From Heliocidaris erythrogramma (taxonomy: Eukaryota > Echinodermata > Echinoidea > Camarodonta > Echinometridae): a DNA stretch of 64,000 bases. Below are positions 45,971-59,330 of the stretch, in pieces (the stretch's first letter is position 1; the number at the start of each line of letters is the position of its first letter). The stretch is from positions 3,806,244 through 3,870,243 of the forward strand of contig CM046869.1 of the NCBI GenBank assembly GCA_025617745.1. The letters run 5' to 3'. The translations under genes and the position numbers were made by a program. Below the pieces are notes generated by a model that saw only the letters and a list, made by a program, of their open reading frames with translations, did not search any database and was not told where the DNA came from.

Positions 45971-48818
45971 ATCATGTTAGACATGAGCTGAATCTCTTAA
46001 CATAATGTAAAGGAATATGGGAATCGCGTTCGAGATGGAGCGAGAGTGTCGGAGTGGAGGAAATTAAATCACGTTGGCTTATCATCCTAATACTCTTCAT
46101 CACCAGGAGTCGTCTTAAGAGATAACGGAGACTTCAATTATCACAGGAGGTGCTGAACCCCCTACGACAAGGAGCAAGTGTGGGGTTGCAGATGGAATGA
46201 GAAAGCGCAGTGATGAAGAGATGAGATTCTTTGTTAACCCTTTAATCCTCGAGTGCAATGTTCGAGGCACATTTTGGGGTGGAATCTTTAGAACATGACA
46301 CAACATGCTTGACATAATCTAAGATCTTCCTATGATTGATGCCAATGATAGAATACGAGATTACTTAGCACCAGCGGAGGAGCATAATATTCAAAATTCC
46401 ATGCGATAACCGTGGTGCTATTGGTATTTCAGCGACCGAGACGCACAAATAGTTGATAAACAGAGTGGTGGGTTATATGTACAAGTTAGAGCAACTGGTC
46501 ATTGCGGAGCTCACACAAAATGCCCTAAGCAAATGAAAGAGAGAAATATTTGTTGATAAAAAGAGTTATTGATTATGGCTAAGTCTACCTGGTCACTCTT
46601 AAACCCGACCACAATACTCAAAGGGAAATACCAGGCATAAAAATAAGAGAAATTAAAGGGCGGTACTTGTTTCTATGAATTTTAAAGAGTACTATACATT
46701 TCACATTATTCAAATCACCTGTTACGATCATTGACCTTTACTGTACCTTTTTTCTTTAATGATCCCTTAGATATTCATTTTTTTTTTCATTTTGCATCCC
46801 TGTTGTCCTTAGTTTATTATGCAAACACTGGCAAATGAAATACACTGTTCATCCATGAAATATCAATCTGTCTCTCTGGTATTAGAATTGGGAATGCTAT
46901 TATTGAAATGACGCCGTTCAAACCCTTTTGAGAGGGAAGAGTCATACATGTACGAAATGTGTAAAAATTGCCATCTCATAAGTTATCATGATTAGAAAAT
47001 GTTCAAGCTTAGAGTGTTGTTTTGGGAAAGTTTTGTATTAGAATTGATTTGACATACTGCATTTCTCTATCAAGTTTCCAGGTTCAGATTCATCATTTAA
47101 ATGATAGTATAAACAATGATAAATCTGGAGCTTACTAATGTATCTCCTTGTAAAAATTATGTACCTGAATGTATGAAACATCGCATAACTTCCAGACAAA
47201 AGGGGAATTTCATATCAATGATGTGGTACTTGTTAATCTTGATGCAGGAAGTACGTCCTCGTTCTGAAACGTTTAAACCAAATATAGCGTGTGTAGATGT
47301 TTGGATAATACTTAAAGGTATGCCCATTAGATATATTTTACATATATCACATGTGCATAAATATGAAAGACATTTTATATATATATATATATAATACACT
47401 GAATGCATCTCAGATTTCAACGATACCATATCTAAAAAAAAAAAAAATAATTACTGAGGGTATGGACTAATTGAAAATTAAATGTGGCTTTGCACAGCAG
47501 GTGTTTTCTAACTTATCAAACATGATATGAAACCTAAGTACTTGAATCTGAAGGGGAGAGAGGATGTATTTTATAAAGTGACCATAGTAACATATCGTAA
47601 GAAGACACAGCTCATATTTGCCATGTCACTGATTATTTGATCACTACTTGTTGGGAGAAAGGAAAAGCTTAATTTCCGGGGAGGCAGTTAGGATTGGATG
47701 AAATATCCACTCAGATAGACATGAACATAGAACTATCGTCTTGTCTATATAGTTCTTGTACCAGTGCCAAAACACAATCTGTAAAGGCTACGAAAACAAA
47801 GCTCTTGAGATAATAGTCTGAGTGCGTAAAGAAGTTGAGAAACAAAACCTCCTTTGTTAACACTGATAACGCACGCCTGGCTTTTAAATAATTGTTGGGT
47901 AAATGACTATCAATACTCTGAATAACTGAAGCTTTTATTGACGATGAGCATACTCCAATTGCTTTATGATATCATTGAGCATTAATAGCCAATATGTGTA
48001 ATAATTGGGAGATTTGTTTGTTGACTTGTTTGATTGTTTACGTCTGGGACAAGTATATTTCACATCTCCTTATGGGACAGGTGAGTCCGATGTTAAGACC
48101 ATGTGACCATAATAATTTATAGGAGACCCGAACTCGATATTCTGAATCAAACTCAATAATATCTAAATTTAATCAAGAAGTATAATAAAAACCATATATT
48201 GTATGAAGTAGGAGTTTACTCTGATGGCATATTCCACAGTGTTGCAGCAAACGAATGAAAATTAATGTCCACGATCCAATCTATGCAACTAAATGTATCT
48301 AGATGAAAAGAAAAGCTGACGGCTGTACACACACTCGCCGCCAGGGATAAAAGAATACCCTGGGCCTATATTATTTTCCCCTTTGAAACAATAGAGTTAA
48401 TATGCATTCACGTTGTAAACTTTGAAAATTAATTTCCTTGTTTATGGAAGGCATACACTCATAATGGGACGAGTGAAACCATATATACTTATTCGTACTC
48501 TGATGTGAAGTGTAAACCTTCTAAGAGTGGATATGGTTAGTTTCGAGTTTCCTTGTGTCATATTTCAATATAGTGTATAGGTCTGAAATCCATTAATCTC
48601 AGTGTACAAGAGCAACAACTGAAACTGAATACCATGTAAGGCATAATGAGGCCATTAACTTGATGAAATGATAATGATAGGAGTGAACACGCAATTTTCG
48701 TGGAACATGTAGAATAACAGAAAATAAGGAAAGGTTACTTGTATTAATGAAGGCAGCAAATCTGTAATGAGTAAATGACACTTTACTCGTGAAGTATAAG
48801 ATGCCTCAATCATGTCAG
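45971..48818. other. Intergenic, no gene seen
   Basis: AT-rich, with an (AT)n run near 47377-47393 and an A run near 47434-47447. Open frames are short and their translations show no motif. Confidence 0.4.
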
Positions 48819-49043
48819 TAGACCGCTTCGATAATGTGTGCAAATTTTATACATACATTTCAAACAAAGGTTGTTCTGACAACGTGAAGTGTCTTGCCGG
48901 ACATAGCAACAAGTAATGTATGCAAACTGGATTCCAAGCATTAATTGGGGCTCATTTATAAAATCGGGTTAATGGAATAGCTCGTCACTAGGTGCTCAGA
49001 GAAGAAATGTGCATAAATTTAAATACATTACAGAACCGGTCTA
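48819..49043. repeat. MITE, TAGACCGCTTC family, copy 2 (reversed)
   Basis: From TAGACCGCTTCGATAATGTG to ATTACAGAACCGGTCTA; reverse complement of 26960-27180 with substitutions. Confidence 0.82.
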
Positions 49044-49450
49044 TTAATAGGTTGACCTTCAACAGAATATAACGGATGTATTTCAAATTTTGAAGAGAAA
49101 TCTGAGTCTACAGTCAGGTCAGTTTCAGTGGCCATCGGTGTACCTATAAATATTGATTCATTTATCCCTATAAACAGAACCCCAGAACAGATAGTTTCAC
49201 AGAGCATGCAGAGTATTCATTAAAGTGTGATATATAAATTTTAAACACTTTCATATTCAGATAATGAGAACCTACTGAGAGAACAGGATTTTTAACACCG
49301 TGCGATATGCTGTGGCCACATAGAAAATCACAGTGTACACGTAATCATATAAGATGAATTTTGAACTTATTTACACAGTGAGAACATACTGTGGTTAGAC
49401 GGTGTTTCACACTGTGCGATTGCTGTTACACTATGTGACACATGCATGTG

Positions 49451-49596
49451 TCTCTAAAAAAAAAATCGAGTGATCACTGACGTCACTCCCGGGGGAATAA
49501 AAATAGAGTGAAAGAGAGTGAAACTCCACTCTTTTCCTTTTAGAGACCACTCGATAGTCACTCGATAAACAGAGAGAGAGAGAGAGAGAGAGAGAG
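49451..49596. repeat. ACTCGAT hairpin-like repeat plus GA microsatellite
   Basis: TCTCTAAAAAAAAAATCGAG and CCTTTTAGAGACCACTCGAT bracket a segment with repeated GAGTGAAA, followed by a (GA)n run (about 49570-49596). Related to 17985-18190. Confidence 0.45.
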
Positions 49597-49724
49597 TGCA
49601 CTCTGTCGATGACTGAATGAATTTTGAACTCATGTAAAGCTGATGAGAACACATTATGGTCGCATCGTTTTCACACTGTGTGCGCAGTGCCCTGTGTCAT
49701 TTTATCAATAAAAAAATCCTTACA

Positions 49725-49830
49725 TATCCATGACAGATTTGTCCTAAGCCAATCAAATTCAGTGATTTCAGTAGCTTATAACAATTATCGTAACTTGTCA
49801 TTGATAACAAGTTTGAAGAAACGGGGCCCA
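49725..49830. repeat. Diverged hairpin relic, GGGCCC / CCAATCA group
   Basis: Contains AAGCCAATCAAATTCAGTG, TTTCAGTAGCTTATAACA and ends AAGAAACGGGGCCC. The left arm is weak, so it is a decayed member of the group at 30508-30656. Confidence 0.5.
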
Positions 49831-50918
49831 GTTCTTCTTTTCAGTTGGCTTTAGTATGGTTCATTCCAATACATCCATTGGTTTCCAATGCCCAAATTCC
49901 AAAATCTATGCTTATGGTAAATTTGAAGATGCTTCTAAAATACATTTCCTTTGATTACCCATGAGTAAACTCCCAGATCTCTCATTCACAATGGAGTGAA
50001 TATGGATTCCTAACAAATATGTCTATATTATCTTAGCTTCATATTGTAGGAAGGTTTGGGCATGTGTTGCTAATCAGATAGAAGCGTATGTTTATTATCG
50101 TCTGTGTCGTATGAAAAAGTGTGTAAATTGTTCATACATGTATCTTTAAAAGTTGAATGTATGGGCATTGTAATATACAGATTGTGCGTATGTTGTAAAT
50201 TATATAAAGATTTTATATACAAATGCTTTAAAAAGCTCTTATCCAGATTTATTATACCAAAAGTGCTTTACAAGATTTATTTGCATATACTGTGGAAGAG
50301 TGTTATAGACAATAGAAAAAGTATATTTCTGTTACAAAAGTTTACGCAGCAGTTTGTCCAATTTATCTTCTGTGGTAATCTGGTAATTAAAAAAGGCATC
50401 GTCATTTATTACAAATAGGCATCTATATGGAGTTAATTTATGTAAATGAAATATCAGAATCTGTAGTAGGTCTGATATTCGTACCCTAAGTCAGTATATG
50501 CCACCATGCTTACATTATGAAATAAATTAAATGAAAAATGGTTACTCTAAAAGCTTCATCAATGTATGTGTGTTGTCGTCACGGAATAAGTGAGTGTTAA
50601 GCAGACTTACTATCACTCCTAGAAAGAAATGAATTTTTGTAATGATTTGCCAAACTTCTGCTCAAAATAAAAGCTTTGTGAAATGTTCGAATGGTCGATG
50701 TCAAAACTGGATTTTGCAATGTGATAACGGAGTGGCTATTTTCGGTGTTTAGAATTTGTATTGAGTATGTTTACACAAGATTTTAATTGAGAAAACTTAC
50801 TTAAGTTTGGACAAACATTATTAGGGGGGAATGTTCATCTGTGGGATTTGACTGTCCTGATTATATTTTGCAATAGGTGACAAAACATACACTACATGTA
50901 TTGTACGATGTACTGTAT
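49831..50918. other. Intergenic, no gene seen
   Basis: AT-rich with poly(A)-signal-like words (AATAAA near 50521 and 50668) but no recognisable exon. A plus-strand frame of 104 codons (50104-50418) is Ile/Tyr/Lys-rich as expected of AT-rich DNA. Confidence 0.35.
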
Positions 50919-51098
50919 GAAGTGGAACGTCGTTATAACAAGGATTTTTGGATCATGAAATTACGTTGTATATACATAGGTTTAAAAACCAACCAACAAA
51001 CAAAACAATATAGAGAGATGTGACTGGCAAAATTACTTTGTTATTTTAAGTACATGTATCTTTTTATATCAGAGTTCTTTATATGGGGTTCCATTGTA
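50919..51098. repeat. MITE, GGAACCTCGTTATAAC family, copy 4
   Basis: From AAGTGGAACGTCGTTATAAC to TTTATATGGGGTTCCATTGT. Confirms that the family is dispersed on both sides of the unknown gene. Confidence 0.7.
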
Positions 51099-53239
51099 CC
51101 ACAAATACATCATTTGGAGGTTGTTAATAGCATTAAGGATAAATCGTTCGTTTCATTTGAAGCATTGTAATGATCAAAGAAATTCTGATATAAACATTCA
51201 TCGTCTTGTTTAAATAATACGTGTACCATGATAAACTTTTCTTATGACTTTGTATTGAATCAAGCAATACTTTTCAATTGTTTGTAAAATATTTTTATGC
51301 AATTCGAAATCAGTATTTCATCAATGATGTGTACAGTTTTTGTCGAGTTGTTTTTTGATGATGACATGGTTTGAAATGCGTTGAATGAAAATATTGTTAT
51401 ACCATTGATGCCTGATTTAAATAATTTAATGTCTTTTAAAACCCAAATGAATTAATTTGTAACCATGTATTTTTCGCAAGGAGTAAATCAAGGTTTGTTG
51501 CAGTCTATATCACGTTTTCTTAAAGGTCATGATAAGATTTCTGATACCAGGGATATACATGTAAGCTTTCATTAGTGTTCATGTTTTGTTTAGATCGATA
51601 AAGCCTTTGTTATTAGTTTGGCGAACAGGCGAAAACAGTTTGCTAGGTTTTTCTAACTTAAACCATGATTTTTAAGGATAGTAAAGGCAAAACATCCTCG
51701 AATGAATAATTTTAAGATGACATGAATTTTATAGCAAATGGTTTAGATTTGCTCCTAAAGAAATAATAGATATATAGCTTTCAGAATGACAAATTCTTAT
51801 ATAAACTCTGAACGAAAAATGGCAATCGCCGTGGTCATCATATTTTAGCAATCATATGAACGCTACGCAGGTGTTGGGGGGGGGGGGGGGGGTAAAGAAG
51901 TTTTCTTGGAACATCAATATTTTTTTCAACAAGATAACTCCCCTTGCACAAAAATTAAGATTAATATCAATGAAGAGGTTTGTGAAGGATGTGTTAAGAA
52001 GACTCGCGTGTACATTCATAAAAATCGTATTGGACAACTATTTTGTTCTAAGGGATACGGGGGAACTTGTCCTCGTTTACAAATGATTTTATATGGTTAT
52101 AATTAAAGTCCTGTGTATCAGTTCTGATTGAAAAAAAAAGAAAAAAAGTATAGCTGAATAAAAAATAGCTGGGTCTACAGTACATACAAAATTTTGTGGG
52201 TATTCTGCTTAGGGATACCAAAGCAGAATAGCCACATATGTCCCTCTTGAGCCAGGTGTATTAAATGGGTACCTGGCAGAGCTGGGGAAAATAATTATGC
52301 AGGGCTCTTAAAAGAGCATTATAGATACTGATGAGGGTACCCTGGGAAGCCCCAAGACCGTGTTATTATAAAATGTTACAAAGGTTATGATAGACCACAG
52401 CCTGGAAAATACATATCATCGTTGTGTGGACGAAATGAAGTGTTGATATGTTCCCTAATATAGAGAATATGATGCTAATATGAGTTTGTAAACCTTTTTG
52501 AAGATTGAGATTATAAGTGATGACTGGTATGCTCTTGTATCTCATATGACAATGCGTGAAACTGAAAAGAAGGTCGTGACATTGCACCTAATAAAAGAAA
52601 TCACTCCGTTATCAGAAAAGGATTTACTTTTTTCTATGATTATATTTTGTGTCTCGTTTCACTTCGATGAGATTTTTGTCCGTTTTCTATACTGCACCTC
52701 TAATATTAGCATATTTTAAGGTAAGACATCTTCAACAAATCCTTGTGCATTTGAAAGAAAAGAAACAATTCATATACTTATCGTTGACAACGAAGATTTA
52801 TAGACCCTAAATAATTTTGCCAAAGATGAGAGATAGCTCTCATACATGATAACAATTAACCCTCTTCCACTTAGTAGGACTATTAAAAATGCACTTCTCT
52901 CTCGATATTGTGATACATGAATGAGAAGTATTTTCTATGGTGAATTTCGTTGAGCTTTTTGGTCTCCTTTTGACATTGTGACAGTTTTCAAGAATATAAC
53001 CATAGCAGTGGTTATAAACAAGCGATTTCACACTTTTACAGCTGAAGAAGAGAGGTTAACTTTTCACTTCTTGTGCAATAATGAATATCCGTACCGAGCT
53101 CCATTCGTACTAATGGCTCTTACGGACTGAAAAGGTCACAAAACTGTTGGAACCACACACCGACAAAATGGAGGTCAATTTCTCGAAACAATTAACCAGT
53201 GTTTCCGTCCAGGAAGACGTTAAGAAAACACTGCTGATA
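51099..53239. other. Intergenic, with a G17 tract
   Basis: A run of 17 G at 51876-51892. No exon recognised. Chance frames near the tract are glycine or proline artefacts. Confidence 0.4.
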
Positions 53240-53730
53240 TACAGCCCTGGAAGAAAATTATTAGACCAAGCTTCTGTAATAAGGTCATTATAATATGCAT
53301 ACAAACTGACAAAATGATTTGTCTTTGTATTTCCTTGAATGAATAACAAATTCTAGCAATTGTACCATGCTATTATGAAATTTTATTTCTTTCTTACCAC
53401 AAAAATAAGGGGTCCGCTCGCTATTCATAAGGACCGCTATTCATTTAACACGCGTTATGAATAGCGGTCCTTATGACTAACGCGGTAACCCCCAAAATAA
53501 CACTTTCAGTAACCATTCCAGGGCTGAACCATGGAAAAAATTATTAGACCAAACTTCTTTCATAGGGGTATAATAATTCAAATGTAACTAACAAAATACG
53601 ATATATTTTTGTACTTCCTTGAATGATTAACATTAAAACAATTGCACCTTGCTATCATAGTATTTCGTTTCCTTGTTACCACGAAAATTACATTATCATT
53701 GACTTTCCTGGTGTAATAATTTTTTATTAG
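53240..53730. repeat. Tandem relics of a Tc1-like end, split by another hairpin
   Basis: Two related blocks (about 53244-53408 and 53518-53700) each begin near GGAAAAAATTATTAGACCAA and continue with shared words (TACTTCCTTGAATGATTAA, GCAATTGTACCATGCTAT-like). A reversed end word GTAATAATTTTTTATTAG is at about 53713. The 85-base hairpin 53409-53493 stands between the blocks. Confidence 0.6.
53409..53493. repeat. Compact 85-bp hairpin, GCTATTCATAAGGACCGC family
   Basis: GGGGTCCGCTCGCTATTCAT to GACTAACGCGGTAACCCCC; the arms pair almost throughout. The expanded relative is at 30864-31123. Confidence 0.75.
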
Positions 53731-55429
53731 TACAGGTGTTTTAACATGTTTAACTCATCTTTTTGTTTGTTTAATGTCATTCTTCTTCAATAAAAAGACT
53801 CCATATAATGTAAGTTTATAGATAAAAACGAACACCTTTAGACTAAAGAGAATCAGAAGATTTCGAAATGTATTTAAATTAGAAGTTTGTTATTTACTTA
53901 AATTTGTAAAATTGAATAAAATGTATTGCATGACAGCAACTAATATTTAGCGCAAACAAAACTTTTTCTATCAGGATAACATTTTAAGATTGGAGTACAT
54001 TGTAGAAAGTAAATCACATAAACCCTACAACAACTATATCCTTTCAAGATTATTCCAGTGAACAGAATCTCCGTATTCATAATCGCTCAGCATTATCATA
54101 GGCGTCTAGAGTCTGATCTGACGAATTATGATCGACAGTGAAGGGATTATAAGCATGTAGAAGGATATTGTCTGTTGATCACATCAGCATCGGTGTATTT
54201 CAATAAGGATTATCAAAGGGAAGTTTAAAAAAAAAAGATTCTGCATGTATTGTTATTTTAAATACTCATGGTCAAATGTCTTACCTGAAGAGGAGAGCGC
54301 TTGGATACTACTAATATTATGATTAGGTGTTTAGCTTTTAATCAATAACGTGAAAAATATACAGCGTTTTGATTGACCTCAGCTTAAAAAGAACGAAGTT
54401 TAAGGTACATGTATTTGCAAATTTACGGAACAACAAATGGAAAAAGATTGACCAGAATTGTATTGACTAAACTGAATGAAATCTTATTTCGATATATTCG
54501 TGGGTACTAAATAATGATACTAAATCGGTCGCCCCAGCCCTTTTGAAACACAAATTGCCTCCTTAATTTTGTACTTTTCGGGCTCTGTGCCCCCTCTTTT
54601 TACAAAATCCTGGATCCGCCCCTGAGTATAGTTATACCAAGTGAAAAAGATACCATAGCGTATAATAGGCAACTCATACATTCTGTGCAAGTTGCAAAAC
54701 TGGATTAGAAAACAAAAATCCATTCAATCATTTTCTAGCTGTTTGTAATGATAGAAGGAAGAAAAGGGTTCATTTATGTTCCTTTATTGAATTAATGAGA
54801 GGAAATTTAACTCGCGTAATTTCGATTATGTTTAAGAACACTGCGATGACAACTTTGTTTTATTTTTGATTAGTGGCTGTTTTGTTTAGTTTAGTTGGAC
54901 AACAGATAGGATTTTCACCGCTTTTTGAGAAGGAAAAACTGGTGTCAAATTTATACAGAAATCACCAAATGGAATGACCCACCCCATAGAAGGGAGAAGA
55001 AAGTTGTGTGACACTTTAACACTTTAGCTAATGGAATAAGCCGTTGGACGGGTGAATTTAAATCCCCAATTGATCCAGAACTGCCACTGTTCGTTGCTGA
55101 TACACGTTTCTCCCAAATTAAGGGATCACGTACTCCCCCTTCTCCTTTAATCACATTAATTAATCTCTGGGCTTCCCACTCAATATAACTATCTTTTACA
55201 AGGATGTATTCCTGAGTTTATTCATCTTGCTGTAAAAGGTCAATCGTTAGTGTATAGACTTGCTCTACCGTTTCCAATAGCTCTCAACGTTTAAAGACTA
55301 TATACTATACAAGGGCAGGAAAGGTGACTTTTAATCTATGCTCTCCTGCTCTTTCATTCTGATATAATGCATATAATGCATAAATTAGCTTTCAAGAACA
55401 AAAGCGATTAAGGAAAGTTGGAAACAAGA
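53731..55429. other. Intergenic, no gene seen
   Basis: AT-rich, with only the family fragment at 54567-54627. No exon signal I would defend. Confidence 0.35.
54567..54627. repeat. Reversed fragment of the GGGGCGGATCCAGG family
   Basis: Contains TTTTTACAAAATCCTGGATC and CGCCCCTGAG, the reverse complement of the terminal words at 17277, 19362 and 20342. Confidence 0.6.
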
Positions 55430-55553
55430 ACAGAGCACCAGGGATAAAGAGAAAGAAAAAGGAGAGAGGAGAAAGAGAGAAAAGGAGAGAGTCAGAGAGA
55501 GAGAAAGAGGGAGAGAGAGAGAGTCAGAACAGAGAGAGAGGGGGGAGAAAGAG

Positions 55554-55593
<40 letters not shown>

Positions 55594-55605
55594 AGCAGGG
55601 GATGA
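55430..55605. repeat. GA-rich purine tract
   Basis: About 175 bases nearly free of pyrimidines, with (GA)n blocks; the opposite strand is (CT)n. Possible triplex-forming sequence. Confidence 0.85.
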
Positions 55606-56664
55606 GAAAATTAATAACATCATAAAGAAAATATCATTATTTAGGCAAAAGTAGAATTAGGACAACGAGATAATGGTATGAAAAGAAATAACAAAGGAGA
55701 AAGAAACAAAGAGTGAAAGCACTGCTTTGAGGAAAATCTCAAAATCTATAATACACAAAATGCAATAGACTATCCCAGGTCTGCGTTGTATCGATTTACA
55801 TGTAGATATCTGTAACTATAAGCCTAAGTATACTGAGTATATAATCCTAGACCCTCCATCTAACTATGGATCAAAACAAAACAAAATAATATCGTATATC
55901 AAGGGTACCGGCAGAGAAAAAGTTTGCCAGCATATGTGAACTCTCCCCTGTATATGACTGATGACATTTCCCTAATTAGTGCATGATCTAGCAGGAGCAC
56001 CTGTCACAAACGGCCGTCCTCGTCCAGTCAAATTAAGATCCATAATCTATACACGAAGGCGTCCCCCTTTCTCTTTTCGTGGAGTCGGCTGCAGCTGCTT
56101 TCTCATGGCTGTAGTAAGATATTGACCACACAAACAAAAACAATCTCATATACTATGAGAATTTAAGATGCAGATCTGTCTGACATTAGTATCTCATTTG
56201 CACAATTAAGTAGTCATCTTAATACTTGAATCGGATAATACTTTTTTATCATCTCAAACTGGAATGAAATGATTGCCCGAAATGCCCACAAAATGTTGTT
56301 TGTATCAACAGTTTGACAGTTTTATAGATTCGAAGTCCAAAAGCGGCATTGATTCCCAAGTTCCAAATCTCGGTAGGCCCTATTGAACAGTCATCAAAGC
56401 ATGCTAATATTAGACTGCAAACTTGTCATGAGCATATCTTGAAATGTTGTTATTAGTACTCTCTCTCTCGAGTAGATTTAATCTTCAAGCTTGAAAAGAA
56501 CGCTCAGGAGATGTTTACAACTTCTAGGGAATGATCGTCGGGATGCAAATATCACGTGTAAAGATTTAAGTCATATCAAGAAGACGGTTTCATGATTATG
56601 CGATTTCAAGTCTTTAAAATAAGCTTTTTAGAGATATAAATCACGTGATTTGTCGACAACTTAC

Positions 56665-56856
56665 AGCATGACTGTGAATGTTTGTTTTTGGATATACATT
56701 ATGTATATTCCAGAAAAAAGGATCTAGAGTTTCTAAACATTGCTCATAAACCATCTCTTCTTCATCTTCTTCTGTAATATTCAAGTTTTCAGATATATTT
56801 AAGAAGTCTCTTATAATCTCATGACTTTTGAATGACCTCTTGCGAACAGATGACAT
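56665..56856 (-). CDS. Candidate first coding exon, minus strand, unknown protein
   Basis: ATG at 56856 opens 64 codons ending exactly at a strong donor (CATGCT|GTAAGT). The translation, starting M-S-S-V-R-K-R-S-F-K-S-H-E-I-I-R-D-F-L, then an acidic E-E-D-E-E-E-M-V-Y-E-Q-C-L and D-P-F-F-W-N-I, has ordinary protein composition despite the AT-rich setting. No family was recognised and no partner exon was found downstream on that strand within the window, so it may be chance. Confidence 0.3.
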
Positions 56857-57149
56857 TGCTAACTACCATGCCAATCATAAACACTTTACGGTTAGTTAGT
56901 CATAACCAACAAGATGATTCCCTCAGCCACGCCACCAATGAAATAGCAAGTTTTGTACTGAGACATGCTGACTGCCAAGTTACTTTTGCCAGGTGCGGCG
57001 TCAGAGGATTTTGAGGCGGAACAGGTCTCAAAAATCTCTGACACAAGCGAAATGAAAAGTGCTCATTTTTTTCTGAAACAACCTGAGAGGCAAAAGAACT
57101 AAGAAAGAGAACAAAGTTCTAACATTTTTTCGAGAGTTGTCAATTTTTC

Positions 57150-57264
57150 TTCTTCATATTCTTCTTCTTTTCTTTTCCTCACTTTCCTTTTTTTTTTCCT
57201 TTTCTTCTCTTTTCTTTTCTTTTTTTCCCTTTTTTTTGGGGGGGGGGGGGGGGGGGGGGGGGGG
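57150..57264. repeat. Pyrimidine tract ending in a 27-base G run
   Basis: About 85 bases of T and C followed by an unbroken run of G from 57238 to 57264, the longest homopolymer in the window. Confidence 0.9.
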
Positions 57265-59024
57265 ATGGGACAAACATGTAGTTGGAAAATCATTTGGTTG
57301 GGCTACCGCCCCTTACCCCCATAACAACTCCCCTATCTTGTGCTAATGAATTATTAGTGGCACTTTAACATTTCTGCCCCCAAAAACACATTGCATTGTC
57401 CTTACTTTCCTTGCTAAAACACTACTGGTGGAAAGTTTTCGGCTAACTTGTCTACAAATTTGTTCCAACAACCACCCCCTTCCCTCCCATTCAAAAGGTC
57501 TAGCGACGCCCATGGCCAGTGAACAAATAATTCTGTAGTGCAATGAACTCTCATATACTGGGGCGTTGCTAGAACTTTTAAGGGAATGCGTGTTATTAAG
57601 TTTGCCAACAAAATTAGAAAACCAGGGTCCTTAGATCCTGCAATTTGCCATCATAGCTTATTTTGTACGACTTTGTTGACAATATGGACTCGAATTTTCA
57701 GGCGGTTATTTTCATAACCCCATCCGCCCCCACCTCCCCAGGTGACGCCCTATGTTCCTTTTCAAAGTCGTGATAATATTCAATTGCCTGACTTAATCGA
57801 CAATTAATGTAGCCTGAAGAAATCGCGGCTACCAATATCCTTGTCATTGCATTTGAAATACTTCGAGGTCGGAATTAAGTGTGATTGAACTTTAAATGTT
57901 TTCTTACTAATTAAATGCGGAACACGTAGGGGGTCAAAAGTGTTAACATTGTCGCAGCATGGGTCCTTTCACTGGCGGGCTGGTAAAGTGGTAAGCATAC
58001 AGACAACATTAATGACAACTGCGCAATCCATGCAAACTGAGGTAAGAGTGAGGCGGTTCAAAGTGTTTGCCATCAAGAAATCAATTAGGTTGAAGTCTTC
58101 TTTTACATAGCCCCGTATATAGCAACAACGAACAAGACGACAGTGAAAGCAAATATTTAAATCCACTATGACTTCTGCTTGCATAGACTTGTGGCAATAA
58201 AGTGACTCAGCTGTTTGAATTAGATTCAGAAAGTCTAAGCAGGTTTTGGCTTGCTCGGCCAACCCTGGAGCGTTTATCGCCTCTGATTTCCGCCAAACAT
58301 TAAGCGATGCATCCTCCTGTAGTCCCACCTATTATCTATCGTGGTGCTATGACAAATGGTGCGTTATAATGACTGTGCACTCGTCGATAATTTAAGTCAA
58401 ATGCCCCTACCCAGCCCCATCTAAAGAGTGGGAGAGATATGGAAAGAAAGAGAGAGAGAGCGAGGAGAAATGAAACGCAGATAAAAAAAATATGTTTGTC
58501 CATTTCGGAAAAACAATATCATGAAAACCCAAAGAAAAAACAATATCTGTAATCATGTTTCGTTTCGGGATGTAATGACAAGCCCCGTTTGACCTATTAA
58601 CCATACTTCGTTACCAAATTTCAAACTTATTTAGATGGGTAACGATGCAAAACTTTCAAGAGATCGCATGCTTCCCATAGAAATAATTTGCCCTTGATTT
58701 GTTTGGTATTCTTTTGATTTTATATTATTCTTTAGGGACAATAATTGACTCTTGCTTTCTCTGTCCCACCCTTTCTCTCTATCTTTGTCCATTTAATCTC
58801 TTCATTTATTTGGCACCAACCAACTGTATTTTGAACGGAAAAAAGTGTGATTATGTGGAGATGGAGAATTTGAAGTTTGAAGTTTGAAGTTTATTTATTA
58901 CACTTCTACATAAAAAAACAGAAATTTTACAAACATAAGAGTCGTTTACAAAATATATAAAAATATAAGGGACATAAAGAAGTCATATCAGGTATAATGT
59001 ACAGTAAATAGGTAAACAGTTTTG
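57265..59024. other. Intergenic, no confident gene
   Basis: A minus-strand frame of 119 codons (58328-57969) has ordinary composition but no motif, no splice support and no matching neighbour. Near 58866 GAAGTTTGAAGTTTATTTATT resembles a retroposon tail. Confidence 0.35.
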
Positions 59025-59176
59025 AGATATATATATATATATATATATATATTTTATATCAAAATAAAGGACTGAAATGCATTGATGCCAATTACAGAAA
59101 TTTTATTCTCCAAATTTTCGGGGGTCCTCCCCCTTCGTCAGGGAAAACATGAAGTGATTTCGACTGATAACAAACC

Positions 59177-59225
<49 letters not shown>

Positions 59226-59330
59226 TAAGACTGGCCCCCCCCCCAAAAAAAAAAAAATAAATAAATAAATAAATAAAAAAAAATAAAAAAAATATATTAT
59301 ATATATATATATATGTAGGGAGCCTAAATT
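59025..59330. repeat. AT microsatellites and A/C tracts
   Basis: (AT)n runs at about 59029-59053, 59180-59223 and 59295-59316, separated by a C run and an ATAA-rich patch. Confidence 0.85.

Noticed and set aside
57969..58328. 119-codon minus-strand frame as a gene
   Set aside because: Ordinary composition but no motif, no splice evidence and no coding neighbours; chance cannot be excluded.
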